A DNA stretch of 64,000 nucleotides from Rhodobacter aestuarii (GCF_900156655.1 NZ_FTOG01000005.1:186001-250000); one strand, 5' to 3'; shown: positions 16,739 to 25,927, counted from the stretch's first letter. A program made the numbers and translations. The notes: generated by a model from the letters alone, not told the origin.

Positions 16739-17877
16739 GCCTGCAAACGAAATCTTTTGCCGATCTTATTACCCTGACACGGGCCAGCGTTGGGACCTAT
16801 CTGGGCGCTGACGGTTTGATCAAAACCGCCGCGGTCGATGTGCCGCGCTTTGACTTCTCGACAGGGAAAAAGGCGCTGTTGTTGGAGAGTAGCGCGACGA
16901 ACCTTGTAGACACCCCGCTGGCATCGTGGATCAACAACAACGGTGCCGCGACGATCACTACTGGTGTAGAGGATATTCTCGGCACAGCAACCGCAATCAC
17001 GATCACTTATGATGGTTCGGCCACCAATATGGGGGTCTACAAAGGCTTCGCTGCCGCAGTCGGTGCCATTACGTTCAGCATGTTCGTTAAATGGGTCAGC
17101 GGAGCGACGGTCTGGCGCTTCGGGTCTGACACCTTGGGTATGTATGCACATATCGACGTCACTACCGGGGAGCTTTCGACTAAGTCGGCCGGGGTTACGG
17201 GCTACACGTTCACCGTCCTTGGCAACGGATGGGCACGGGTTTCGGTCAGCGGGACCGTCTCAACTGCCGGGACTTACGGGTTCAGCGTGTATAGCGGGAC
17301 CGTAGGGACCGGAATCCGCTCCGCAACATTCTCCGGCGCTCAACTTGAGCAAGGCTCCGGCGCAACAAGCTACATCCCCACCACAACTGCCGCCGTCACC
17401 CGCGCCGCAGATATTGTCGCCCCGATTGATCTCAGCGGGTTCTATCTGGGCGATGGCTATTCAATTGTCGTCAAGGGGCGGATGGATGCGGTGCTGGGGG
17501 ACTATGATCGTGTCGTCCAACTTGATGCTGGCAGTGACGTCACAAGGCAGGATTTCTTGTGGAACAAACCAACGAGCAGTTTCCGGGGAGAAGTGTACGA
17601 CGATGGTGAGTACCAAGCCGCCTTTCTTGTCTCCGATGGTCCACAGCTTCGCGAAGTTTTCGCGATGGCCTTTGCTCTCGGCGAGAACCACTTCCGAGCC
17701 GCCCGAAACGGCGTTGTTGGTGCGCTGGATTCCAGTGTCAGCTACGCCACACCACTGTACCTGCGTTTAGGTGGGAACTCGATAGCAGGAGGACGCCCCG
17801 CCCGCCTCTTGCTCGAAAGCGTCCTCATCTACCCCAGCCTTCTGAACGAGGCTCAACTGATCGAGGTGACGGCATGA
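16735..17877 (+). CDS. Spike/tail fibre protein with LamG-like domain
   Basis: 380 residues from ATG 16735 (ATGA overlap). The N-terminus has the fibre signature ITLTRASVGTYLGADG, then VPRFDFSTG and LLLESSATNL. Next is a beta-rich carbohydrate-binding-like domain (about 70-215) ending in QLEQGSGATSYIPTT. The C-terminal part (about 235-380) resembles a concanavalin/LamG-like domain (YSIVVKGRMDAVLGDYDRVV...). Codon choice is less GC-biased than in the tail genes, as expected for an exchanged host-range module. It probably binds a surface glycan. Confidence 0.72.
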   Translation: MSLQTKSFADLITLTRASVGTYLGADGLIKTAAVDVPRFDFSTGKKALLLESSATNLVDTPLASWINNNGAATITTGVEDILGTATAITITYDGSATNMGVYKGFAAAVGAITFSMFVKWVSGATVWRFGSDTLGMYAHIDVTTGELSTKSAGVTGYTFTVLGNGWARVSVSGTVSTAGTYGFSVYSGTVGTGIRSATFSGAQLEQGSGATSYIPTTTAAVTRAADIVAPIDLSGFYLGDGYSIVVKGRMDAVLGDYDRVVQLDAGSDVTRQDFLWNKPTSSFRGEVYDDGEYQAAFLVSDGPQLREVFAMAFALGENHFRAARNGVVGALDSSVSYATPLYLRLGGNSIAGGRPARLLLESVLIYPSLLNEAQLIEVTA

Positions 17878-18149
17878 TCTACCTGACCTTTGCCGATGAG
17901 GCCGAAGCGCTGGCCGCTCTTTATGAAACCGATGGGGAAACCCCGCGCTATCCCGGGCTGGAAATCCTCAACCCGTGCCCGATGCCGGTGAGCGAAGCCA
18001 CGGGCGCGGTGGATGCCGAAGGCGCGGCGATCAGCGCGGCGGTGCCGGGCTATCACGTCAACTGCGTCTGCCCGTTGGGAACTTGCTCGCCGGAACTGGA
18101 CCCGTGGCGGGTCTATCCGGTGACGCCCTTTGCGGTGCTGGCGACATGA
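17874..18149 (+). CDS. Small phage protein of unknown function
   Basis: 91 residues, start ATGA-coupled to the fibre gene and end coupled to the i-spanin. The sequence has a short N-terminal segment IYLTFADEAEALAALY, a Pro-rich middle and a CVCPLGTC Cys cluster (about residues 64-71), and closes with WRVYPVTPFAVLAT. Similar small genes often accompany fibre genes as assembly chaperones or attachment factors, but I do not recognise the family. Confidence 0.6.
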   Translation: MIYLTFADEAEALAALYETDGETPRYPGLEILNPCPMPVSEATGAVDAEGAAISAAVPGYHVNCVCPLGTCSPELDPWRVYPVTPFAVLAT

Positions 18150-18460
18150 CCCTACGCGCGATGCTGCGGCTCTGGTGGCTTTGGCTCGCCATTGCCGCAG
18201 CGCTCGGCGGCGCGCTGGCGTGGGGGCATTACGCCCGCCTGCGCGCTGACCTCGCCGCCACGCGGTCCGATCTGGTGGCCGCGCAGGGCATGGTCACCGC
18301 CTATGCAGAAGCGGCCGAGATCCGGCGCCGGTCGGATGAAGAACAGACGCGGCTGCGAGAGGAAGCCGCCGCGCTCGATCACCAGCTCGAACAAATGGAG
18401 GGGGGCGATGCGCCGCTTAGCGATTATCTGCGCACTGCTGCTGGCCGCCTGTGGCGCTGA
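18146..18460 (+). CDS. Inner-membrane spanin (Rz-like)
   Basis: 104 residues. One N-terminal membrane anchor (LWWLWLAIAAALGGALAWG, about 9-27) is followed by a long charged coiled coil (RLRADLAATRSDLVAAQG...RRRSDEEQTRLREEAAALDHQL), the layout of Rz i-spanins, which fuse inner and outer membranes at the last step of lysis. The o-spanin gene starts inside it in the +1 frame, the classical overlapped Rz/Rz1 arrangement. Start ATG 18146 overlaps the previous stop. Confidence 0.8.
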   Translation: MTLRAMLRLWWLWLAIAAALGGALAWGHYARLRADLAATRSDLVAAQGMVTAYAEAAEIRRRSDEEQTRLREEAAALDHQLEQMEGGDAPLSDYLRTAAGRLWR

Positions 18461-18632
18461 CCCCGCGCCGCCACTGGCGGGGCTCGATCTGACGCCTTGC
18501 GCGGGTTGGACCGGTGGCGTGCCGGATACCGAGCAGAGGTTGATGCGCGCGGCAGCTGCGGAAAGGGCAGGGCGGCTCTGTGCGAATGCGAAGTTGATGG
18601 CGGTGGGGTGGCGGAATTTTGCTGATCCCTAA
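18408..18632 (+). CDS. Outer-membrane spanin lipoprotein (Rz1-like)
   Basis: 74 residues from ATG 18408, overlapping the i-spanin by 53 nt in another frame. The N-terminus MRRLAIICALLLAAC is a lipoprotein signal with lipobox LAAC, followed by a Pro-rich mature start (GADPAPPLAGL) as in Rz1. A very strong Shine-Dalgarno, GGAGGGGG, precedes the start. It should pair with the i-spanin across the periplasm. It is the last recognisable phage gene in the window. Confidence 0.82.
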   Translation: MRRLAIICALLLAACGADPAPPLAGLDLTPCAGWTGGVPDTEQRLMRAAAAERAGRLCANAKLMAVGWRNFADP

Positions 18633-18830
18633 CTATTTAAAGGGGGCGCAACCTTACTACAGTAAGGCATTGCATCAGTCGTGGAATCAGCTTAGCGCGT
18701 TCTCCACACGCTCTACACCTGTCCAATAGTGCCGCGGTACCCCCCGTGCGGACGTAACAACGTGAGAGTTTTCTGGATGCATTTACAAAGCGGATTCAAT
18801 TCACACGCAGGAATTAAGGAGGGGAAACCC
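18633..18830. other. Prophage right-edge region with inverted repeat
   Basis: About 200 bases between the last lysis gene and the acyltransferase. It holds a perfect inverted repeat CCTTACT-AC-AGTAAGG (18652-18667) bordered by partly complementary GCAA/TTGC, and a strong Shine-Dalgarno AAGGAGGGG (18817-18825) serving the next gene. The prophage end or attachment site could lie here, but without the left end no att core can be matched. Confidence 0.4.
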
Positions 18831-20870
18831 TTGTCCGGGTTTCGGCTCGACATACAGGGTTTGCGCGCCATCGCTGTCGTGCTTGTCGTGTTGGATCATG
18901 CCTTCGCTTGGCCGACTGGCGGCTTCATGGGGGTGGACGTTTTCTATGTCATCTCTGGGTACCTCATTTCAGCGCATATTCTGCGCGAGGTTGAGACCAC
19001 CGGCACCCTGTCCTTCCGCGACTTTTACCTCCGGCGCGTTCGGCGGATCTTCCCAGTAGCTTTCGTCGTCGCGGTCGCAACGGTGATCGTCTCGTTCTTG
19101 CTTTGGTTCCCGCCGAGGGCAATTCAGGCCTCGCTAGATGCTCTCAGCGCGATGCTTTTCGTATCGAATTTCCATTTCATGGCGATCGGAACCGACTACC
19201 TGCAACAGCAGGCAGCTGTGTCTCCATTCCAACACTACTGGTCTCTGTCGATCGAAGAGCAGTTCTACACTATTTGGCCACTGCTTCTTCTGGGGTTGGC
19301 CAGCCTCATGCCTTCGCGCAAGGCCATGTTTCTTTCGGTTATCGCCCTTATTGTCGCGAGCCTTGCGTGGGGTCTTTGGAATACGCTCTCCGCGCCTACA
19401 TCGGCCTATTTCGAAACTGGGGCGCGGGCATGGGAACTTTTGGCCGGAGCGTTATTGGCCATCTACGAAGCAAAGCAAGCCGGTGCAGAACGTCAGACCT
19501 TTGTGAAGATGCGCCGGGCGGTCTCGATCACCGGGGCCAGTGTGATCATCCTGTCTGCCATCGTCGTCTCCCCAGCTTGGATGATCCCGGTTCCGACGGT
19601 TGGCCTATCGGTCATTGGCGCGATGGCGGTGGTCTGGGCGAATGCGCCTGTTGGAAGGCTCAGCCTGCTTGGTAACGCGCTTTCGCAGTGGCTGGGCAAG
19701 GTTTCCTATAGCCTATACCTTTGGCACTTTCCGGTGCTGGTCTTCTCGAAGCAGTTCGGAGAAACGTGGCAGATCAAGCTCGCGACACTGCCGATCATGC
19801 TGGTCCTGTCGTGGCTGTCCTATCTCTACGTCGAGCGTGCCGTTCTGGAAAGCCGGTTCCTGCAAGCAGGGGGCCGAAGGAAGTGGCCATTTAAAGTCGA
19901 GCTTTCAGTCAGCCTCTCGGCACTTGTGGCGATCACCGTGTTCGCCTTGGCGCAACTCTACGGGCCCGGTGCTGTGCGCTCGGCGAACCCTTGGCTGACG
20001 CGTCTAACCGGCTTCCATCAGTTCGAATCCGCACCGCTGGCATCGGTGGAGCAGCGCGAAGCCGATATCCGCATCGCCCTAGCGGCGAAGGCTTGGCCGC
20101 CGGAGATCAGCGAGCAATTGGCGACAATGTCCGAAAACCAGTTCGCCGAATCCATGACTACCTGCCGTATGTCACCGATGTCCGAGGGCCCATGGAAGAC
20201 CTGCCGCGTCACGTATGGCAACACTTCCGTCTTCGTTGTCGGCGATTCCGTTGCCGCAAGCTGGGTACCTATGATCGATGGCGTGGCGCGCGCGAAGGGC
20301 TGGGATGTCACGGCAATAACCTTTTCAAACTGTTCGCTGTTTGACGTTGATGTGAGCGATGCCTCCGGAAGCCCGGCCTTCACCGCCGCGTGCCGGCAAC
20401 GCAGGGCCGAACTTTTTGCCCTGCTTCGCGAAATGAAGCCGGAAATCGTTTTCCTTTCCGCGTCTGAATCCGCATTGACCTATACCGGCCTGCCGATGCC
20501 GGAAGCAGCAAAAGCATGGCAGGAGGGAGCAAAACGGACCTTTTCGAAACTTTCCAATGTCGCACAGATCGTCGTCCTGGAGAACCCTCCTTGGGGCGAA
20601 AGTCCGCTTGAATGCGCGGGGCGTTATTCGACGCCTGGCCACTGTATCGGAACGATTTCGCAGCGTCACAAACTCAAATCTGACTCGGAACGCGCGGCGA
20701 CAGATAGTTTCTCAAATGCGAATTATGTTTCTACCAGATCATGGTTCTGCCTCGATGATCGCTGTCCCGTCTTCGCATCGGGCCTTGTTGTTCGAGTGGA
20801 CCTTGCCCACCTGACGAGGGCGACTTCCGCGCTTCTCTCGCCCGTTTTGGAACAGACTATGTCGAGATAG
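18831..20870 (+). CDS. Membrane O-acyltransferase with SGNH domain (OafA/YrhL-like)
   Basis: 679 residues from TTG 18831. This start is chosen because AAGGAGGGG stands 6-8 nt before it and the protein then begins LSGFRLDIQGLRAIAVVLVV, the usual start of the family; ATG 18777 and GTG 18729 lie in frame upstream without a good ribosome site. The N-terminal about 360 residues form the Acyl_transf_3 membrane domain with about ten helices, including LDHAFAWPTGGFMGVDVFYVISGYL and SLSIEEQFYTIWP. The C-terminal SGNH hydrolase-like domain has GDSVAAS near residue 470 and a final DLAHLT (DxxH). It acetylates sugars of a surface polysaccharide. Its base composition is lower in GC than the prophage. Confidence 0.9.
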   Translation: MSGFRLDIQGLRAIAVVLVVLDHAFAWPTGGFMGVDVFYVISGYLISAHILREVETTGTLSFRDFYLRRVRRIFPVAFVVAVATVIVSFLLWFPPRAIQASLDALSAMLFVSNFHFMAIGTDYLQQQAAVSPFQHYWSLSIEEQFYTIWPLLLLGLASLMPSRKAMFLSVIALIVASLAWGLWNTLSAPTSAYFETGARAWELLAGALLAIYEAKQAGAERQTFVKMRRAVSITGASVIILSAIVVSPAWMIPVPTVGLSVIGAMAVVWANAPVGRLSLLGNALSQWLGKVSYSLYLWHFPVLVFSKQFGETWQIKLATLPIMLVLSWLSYLYVERAVLESRFLQAGGRRKWPFKVELSVSLSALVAITVFALAQLYGPGAVRSANPWLTRLTGFHQFESAPLASVEQREADIRIALAAKAWPPEISEQLATMSENQFAESMTTCRMSPMSEGPWKTCRVTYGNTSVFVVGDSVAASWVPMIDGVARAKGWDVTAITFSNCSLFDVDVSDASGSPAFTAACRQRRAELFALLREMKPEIVFLSASESALTYTGLPMPEAAKAWQEGAKRTFSKLSNVAQIVVLENPPWGESPLECAGRYSTPGHCIGTISQRHKLKSDSERAATDSFSNANYVSTRSWFCLDDRCPVFASGLVVRVDLAHLTRATSALLSPVLEQTMSR

Positions 20871-21129
20871 TCGGTGCATACACGCTATGATCAACTTGTA
20901 ACGAACGCGGGCCTTCGACCTATAACTTCGTGCGCATCGATTCGCTGTAAAAGCTGATGGAGGTCATAAAAATTTGACCATTTATTACGTTAAATCGTGC
21001 ACGGGCTCTGTACCGACTGGTGGCTAATCGTTTTTGGGGCGGCTATCTGTTCCTGACGCTTTCCACGACCAGTATTTCAGGGATAGTTAGTTTGGTTCTG
21101 ACACGATTTCACTTGGTCACGAGGGGTTG

Positions 21130-22221
21130 ATGAAAAAAGACATTGTAGTCAATGCGCGCTTTCTCACCCGGTCACTCTCCGGCGTCGATCGCGTGGCGAT
21201 CGCCTTGCTGACAGCCTTGGCGGACCGCGACGACATCGGGCGATTGCGGCTGGTGCATCCCAGAGCGGAAAAACTGCATCTCGACTGGTTGCACGACCTA
21301 CCGAACCCCGCGCTTCGCGACCGCATCGAACTGGTGCCGTTCGGGCGCCTGAAGGGCCATGCCTGGGAACAGCTGGAACTGCCATTCGCCGTGGGGGCGG
21401 ACCTGTTGCTCAGCCTGTGTTCGACGGGGCCAATCGTCTGTCGCAATCAGGCGGTGATGATCCATGACGCGCAGGTCTGGGACGCGCCGCAAAGCTATTC
21501 ACCCGCGTTCCGTCTGGCCTACAAGGTTCTTTTGCCGGTTCTGGCGCGGCGGGCGCGATTTCTGCTGACTGTCTCCGCGCAGTCGCGCCGCCGTCTTGAA
21601 GCGGTCGGGGTCGCCCCCGCGGGCAAGGCGCAGGTGGTGCCGAACGGGGCCGACCACATTCTGGGAATCGCGCCCGATCCCGCGGCGCTGGACCGTTTCG
21701 GGCTGAGCCGCGGGGGATATTTTCTGGCCATCGGCAGTCTTGCGCCGCACAAGAACCTGAAGATGCTGCTTGAGGCCGCCGCCGCGCGGGGGCCGGGGGC
21801 GCCCGAGCTGATCGTCGCGGGCGGTCTGAATGCGAAGATCTTTGCCGATGCCGGGCTTGAGGCCGGACCGGGCACCCGGCTGATCGGCCGGGTTAGCGAC
21901 GCCGAGTTGCGGGCGCTTTACGAAGGCGCGATGGCGCTGGTCTTCCCCTCGCTGACCGAGGGCTTTGGCCTGCCGCCGGTCGAGGCGATGCTCTGCGGCT
22001 GCCCCGTGGTGGCGACTACTGGCGGGGCGGTTCCCGAGGTCTGTGGCGACGCGGTCCTGTCGGTCGACCCGCAGGACAGGGGGGGCTGGACCGCGGCGAT
22101 GGAGCGGATCGCGGTGGACCCCGATCTGCGGGAGGATATGGCAACGAAGGGCCGTGCGCGCGCCGCTCGGTTCACTTGGGCGGCGTCAGCGGCGACTCTG
22201 GCTACGCTTTTGAGGGCATGA
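21130..22221 (+). CDS. Glycosyltransferase family 4
   Basis: 363 residues from ATG 21130 with GAGGGG upstream (TTG 21127 is also in frame). GT-B fold signature: an N-terminal domain with DIVVNARFLTRSLSGVDRVA, then a C-terminal domain with GGYFLAIGSLAPHKNLKML (the nucleotide-sugar domain start), IGRVSDAELRALYEGAMALVFPSLTEGFGLPPVEAM with the conserved EGFGLPPVE, and CPVVATTGGAVPEVCGDA. It transfers a sugar from a nucleotide donor during polysaccharide repeat-unit assembly. The substrate cannot be told. It lies 259 nt after the acyltransferase. Confidence 0.9.
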   Translation: MKKDIVVNARFLTRSLSGVDRVAIALLTALADRDDIGRLRLVHPRAEKLHLDWLHDLPNPALRDRIELVPFGRLKGHAWEQLELPFAVGADLLLSLCSTGPIVCRNQAVMIHDAQVWDAPQSYSPAFRLAYKVLLPVLARRARFLLTVSAQSRRRLEAVGVAPAGKAQVVPNGADHILGIAPDPAALDRFGLSRGGYFLAIGSLAPHKNLKMLLEAAAARGPGAPELIVAGGLNAKIFADAGLEAGPGTRLIGRVSDAELRALYEGAMALVFPSLTEGFGLPPVEAMLCGCPVVATTGGAVPEVCGDAVLSVDPQDRGGWTAAMERIAVDPDLREDMATKGRARAARFTWAASAATLATLLRA

Positions 22222-22270
22222 TGCGGTGTGGTCCAGGCGGGTCCCGCGCGCATATCCGAAGGAATAACAA

Positions 22271-23170
22271 ATGAGCAAAATCCAAAATATCGCGATTGTC
22301 ACGGCTTCACTTGGCAGACCTGACAACTTGGCTGTACTACTGGATCGGCTGGCGCTTCAGACGCTCCTTCCGCGGCAGGTCATTTTCTCCATGGAGAGTG
22401 AGGCTGATGCCCCCCCTGAAGTCAAAATGCCCTTTCTTGTCCAGCGAATCTTCGGGCCTCGCGGTGCCTGTGTCCAGCGCAACCGGGCGCTGGATATTGT
22501 CGCGCCGGAAATCGAGCTGGTAGTCTTCTATGACGATGATTTCGTTCCCTCGCGTTATTCACTGGAACGGATGGCGCAGTTCTTCGATGAAAACCCAGAT
22601 GTCGGAGGTGCCGAGGGACTGGTTCTTGCGGACGGGAACCTCGGACCTGGTATTACACCGCAAGAGGCAGTCCGGCTCGTCGATGCCGCGGATGCAGCCG
22701 AGGATGGGGTGGGCGCGGCCCGGCCGTTCGAGATTCTCGCACGTCTGCCCGGTCTTTACGGCTGCAACATGGTCTATCGTGCCGAATTGATCCGGGACGT
22801 GCGCTTCGACGAGGCATTACCCCTCTACGCGTGGATGGAGGACCAGGATTTTGGAGGTCGCATTGCCGCTCCGCAGGTACAGACCAGTGCCTTCCAGGGC
22901 GTGCACTGCGCGGAAAAGCGAGGCCGGGAACGGAATGGCCGAAAATACGGGTATAGCCAGATGTGCAACCCGATTTACATGCTGCGCAAGGGCACGATCT
23001 CACGAAAGAAAGCCCATGTGCAGATGCTACGTAATTTCCTTGCCAATCATGCCAAGGTCTTCCGCCCCGAGCCCTGGGTCGATCGCCGCGGCCGCGTCGC
23101 CGGCAACTGGCTGGCTCTGTGGGACATCCTGCGCGGCCGTGTGACGCCAGGTCGCATCCGTGAGCTTTGA
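22271..23170 (+). CDS. Glycosyltransferase family 2
   Basis: 299 residues with a GT-A fold: NIAIVTASLGRPDNLAVLLD at the N-terminus, RNRALDIV, and the acidic DxD-like metal site in LVVFYDDDFVPSRY (about 88-101). Later, YAWMEDQDFGGRI supplies the conserved ED acceptor-side motif. There is no membrane helix. AGGAATAAC lies before the start. It is the last + strand gene of the glycan block and converges on the Wzy-like gene across a 107-nt spacer. The sugar is not predictable. Confidence 0.88.
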   Translation: MSKIQNIAIVTASLGRPDNLAVLLDRLALQTLLPRQVIFSMESEADAPPEVKMPFLVQRIFGPRGACVQRNRALDIVAPEIELVVFYDDDFVPSRYSLERMAQFFDENPDVGGAEGLVLADGNLGPGITPQEAVRLVDAADAAEDGVGAARPFEILARLPGLYGCNMVYRAELIRDVRFDEALPLYAWMEDQDFGGRIAAPQVQTSAFQGVHCAEKRGRERNGRKYGYSQMCNPIYMLRKGTISRKKAHVQMLRNFLANHAKVFRPEPWVDRRGRVAGNWLALWDILRGRVTPGRIREL

Positions 23171-23277
23171 GACGGCTAGCAATCGGCATGACCGGCAGAG
23201 ATGGCCAGCGCAGCGATGATCCTCAAAAGTCCAGATCGAGGGAAAATGGCTCGGTGAATTTCATGGCGCCTCCGGTT

Positions 23278-24654
23278 CTAGCTTCGCCGGATCGTGAGGC
23301 GCGAGACGAACAGCGTCACCGCGACCCAATAGAAGGCGATGCCGTAGAAGGCGATGCTGCCATTGACTGAGCCGCGAAGCATGATCGGGGCGAAACCGGC
23401 GACAAGCGAATACATCACCATGCTCATGTTGAGGGTGCCGTTCATTTCAGCGCGCCGTGCGGATTCGCCGACACGCATGATGAAAAAGCCGACAAAAACC
23501 ACCCCAATCACCGTCAACAGATAGCCCCCGCTTGACCATAGATCGAGATAATAGGGGTAGCTCAGGTTGAGGAAAGAATAGTTCAGGCTGTCCATGATGT
23601 AAAACGGCGTGCCGGTCGGCTTGTCGTGCCAGATGCTGCGCGGAATGAAGAAAAGGAAGAAACCGACGATATATTCCAGCGGCGTGTGCCCGAAACGGGT
23701 GACATACGCGACCCCATTCGCGGTCATCTGGGGGACATCGAAATCGGCGGAGAAAAGGTTGTTTCCGAACTTGTTGAAGGTCTTGATGAACCCCCCCCAT
23801 CCTTCCGCCAGCCCGGCACCGAAGGATTTCACCGCGGGGAACAGCAAGAAGTTCCCGGCCATCAGGACGGTGATGAATATTCCTTTTGCCTTGCCTGAGA
23901 TCGACCAGCCGTAAAGAATGGCGCAAAGGCAGGACAGCGCGTATCCTATGAAGACGCTGCGGATATTGCCGATCGGATTGAAAATCAAGAAGGTATAGAA
24001 ACCTGCCATATAATAGAAGGTCTTGCTGATCTGCTCTCGATGAAGGGGGGCCCGTCGCGCCACGATCAGGACGATCATCGCGCAAAGGGCGATATCCTGT
24101 GCGACATAGCTGATCTGGCCGCTGATCCCTTCCAGCGGTATACCGGCCTTTTCAAAGCGCGGGGTCAACAGGCGGGGCCAGGCATTTACGCCGGTCAGCA
24201 GTAAGAATGAAAGCACGAAGGTGAATTTCGAAAACAGGATCTGCCGATTTGCGACCGATCGCGAGGGAAGTTCGAAGGGCCGACCCTGTCCTAGGAGATT
24301 CCCCGCAAGAAATAACATGATTACCGCAACGGCCAGCATGTTCGCATAGAGCATATTATCCCGGGTGTGGATGTACCACCATGGGAACCTATCCCACGCG
24401 CATTGATAGAGTGACACCACACCGATGGGGAAAAGGAAGAAATACGCGTTCACCGCCTCCATCATACCGGCCTTGCGCCACATCAGGACGATCAGGCAAT
24501 AGGTAGCGGCGACGCTTACCAGAAAAACCGCCGAGAGTGTGTCCACGCCCGTGAAGTTGGCCCGTCTTCCGTAACCGTATGCGATTACGACAAGCAGGGC
24601 TGCGACAAGACCGAAGAGGCTCAGGAACCCGAGTGCTGTCAACGTGCGCCGCAT
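23278..24654 (-). CDS. Wzy-like O-antigen/exopolysaccharide polymerase
   Basis: 458-residue integral membrane protein with about 11 predicted helices (for example FLSLFGLVAALLVVIAYGY, LLAVAVIMLFLAGNLLG-type and TFVLSFLLLTGVN segments). A large loop lies in the second half, around GWGGFIKTFNKFGNNLF and the following residues. Wzy polymerases share little sequence but have this topology and usually sit with Wzx and glycosyltransferases, as here. It would link lipid-carried repeat units in the periplasm. The function is inferred from topology and neighbours. Confidence 0.7.
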   Translation of the reverse strand: MRRTLTALGFLSLFGLVAALLVVIAYGYGRRANFTGVDTLSAVFLVSVAATYCLIVLMWRKAGMMEAVNAYFFLFPIGVVSLYQCAWDRFPWWYIHTRDNMLYANMLAVAVIMLFLAGNLLGQGRPFELPSRSVANRQILFSKFTFVLSFLLLTGVNAWPRLLTPRFEKAGIPLEGISGQISYVAQDIALCAMIVLIVARRAPLHREQISKTFYYMAGFYTFLIFNPIGNIRSVFIGYALSCLCAILYGWSISGKAKGIFITVLMAGNFLLFPAVKSFGAGLAEGWGGFIKTFNKFGNNLFSADFDVPQMTANGVAYVTRFGHTPLEYIVGFFLFFIPRSIWHDKPTGTPFYIMDSLNYSFLNLSYPYYLDLWSSGGYLLTVIGVVFVGFFIMRVGESARRAEMNGTLNMSMVMYSLVAGFAPIMLRGSVNGSIAFYGIAFYWVAVTLFVSRLTIRRS

Positions 24655-24832
24655 GAATTTCCCTGAAAGTTCGAAGAAAGGACATCACTTGCGCGGGACG
24701 CTACCATCGCCCGCGCAACGGCACCAGCCGCGGCCAAGAGATCACGGCATTGCCCTCCTCGGCTCTGGGGGGCATCCGCAGAGTGCCGGAGACGGCATTG
24801 CTCGCGCATTTGGATTTGTGCCGGACCCCGGG

Positions 24833-25927
24833 TCACGCTAGCGCCTTTTCCAAAAACGCCGCAGAGTGCCGTCGCAGATCGTCCAGCCGCCGGTGGATAT
24901 CGTCATAGTCAATCGACTGCGCAATCAGTGCGCTGATGTCAATAGAATTGGCCTGCGAGATCAGCCTGTCCTCTAGCCCCAGCTGACCGAGCAGCGAGGT
25001 AAAGCGGTCGGCTCCGCGCCCATGATTGACGACGGAAAGAAAGGGCTTGCGGAAGATGATGGCAAATACAGTGCCATGGAACGAGTCAGTTACGACGAAA
25101 TCCGCGTCACGGAAGCGACTTACCCATTGCGGGAGGGTAACCGTGTGGCCGTCGTTCAGCGTAAGCTCCGCGGCGGCATAATCGGGTCCGAGCGCGCTCA
25201 GCGCGGCCGTTCGGATGTCGGGATTGTCAAGCATGTAGAAAAAGGCCGTGCGCGGACCGTCCGGGCAGGATGCAACGGGAATATCCGAACATAGGCGGTG
25301 ATGGAATGCCGGCTCGATCAGCAGCGTCGGGTCGAGTACATGCGCGACATCACCACGCCCGAAGACCGCGTCGCAAATCGTCATCCCCGACGTTTCGCGC
25401 ACCGAAACCGCGTCGAACTTGGCCAGAAGCGGGGCGATTTCCTCCGTGCGGTCGGGATAGTCCCAGCTTCCCACGCCGAACGAGGCCGCATAGGCGATCC
25501 GGCGCGTAGGCTTGTCGGCAATGAAGCCAAGGAAGTAATCCGCCACGGCGTCTGGGTGCATGTAGGCCAGCCGCCAGACCTGATCACTCCCTACGACCAC
25601 AGCGTCGAGTTTCAGAGATGCCGTAGCGCGACGCATCTCGGCGGAACTACGGCAAATGCCACTGCGCCCGTCGATATGCGATTCGATGAAGTTTCGGTGT
25701 AATCCCAGCATACGACTCCGCGCTCGGAATCCGCCAATATTCTGTCCCGGGAGCACGGCTAGAACTCGCATGACCAGCCGCTGCCAATGATGCGCCGGTC
25801 TTCGACGATCCAAGAGGAATACCTTGTGTCCCCGCTCGCGGAGCGCAGCGCTGAGCGATACGGCTTGGATTATCCCTCCAAAATTAGCGTGAAGTGGCAA
25901 TGTCAAAAGGCCGATCCGTCTCCCCAT
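24833..25927 (-). CDS. Polysaccharide pyruvyl transferase family protein
   Basis: 364 residues starting at the ATG complementary to 25927, since AAGGAG lies about 12 nt before it. An alternative ATG at 25951 overlaps the stop of the gene upstream (ATGA) and would add 8 residues. The N-terminus RIGLLTLPLHANFGGIIQAVSL is typical of the family. Further conserved parts are AVVVGSDQVWRLAYM, SVRETSG (about 175) and FVVTDSFHGTVFAIIF with the FHG motif. Such enzymes add pyruvate ketals from phosphoenolpyruvate to sugars. The position in the glycan cluster agrees. Substrate unknown. Confidence 0.88.
   Translation of the reverse strand: MGRRIGLLTLPLHANFGGIIQAVSLSAALRERGHKVFLLDRRRPAHHWQRLVMRVLAVLPGQNIGGFRARSRMLGLHRNFIESHIDGRSGICRSSAEMRRATASLKLDAVVVGSDQVWRLAYMHPDAVADYFLGFIADKPTRRIAYAASFGVGSWDYPDRTEEIAPLLAKFDAVSVRETSGMTICDAVFGRGDVAHVLDPTLLIEPAFHHRLCSDIPVASCPDGPRTAFFYMLDNPDIRTAALSALGPDYAAAELTLNDGHTVTLPQWVSRFRDADFVVTDSFHGTVFAIIFRKPFLSVVNHGRGADRFTSLLGQLGLEDRLISQANSIDISALIAQSIDYDDIHRRLDDLRRHSAAFLEKALA

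Noticed and set aside
1-18632. The phage genes as the Rhodobacter gene transfer agent itself
   Set aside because: The terminase is GpA-type, the portal lambda-type and the capsid a fused ClpP/gpT-like protein, and lysis and spanin genes follow; the GTA has an HK97-type head set. Only the tail order and the spike base recall the GTA.
18652-18667. The inverted repeat as a prophage attachment site
   Set aside because: No second copy can be sought because the left end of the prophage is outside the window; it might equally be a terminator or operator.
20031-20040. GTTCGAATCC, the T-arm consensus of tRNA genes
   Set aside because: It lies within the acyltransferase coding frame and no acceptor or anticodon stem can be built around it.
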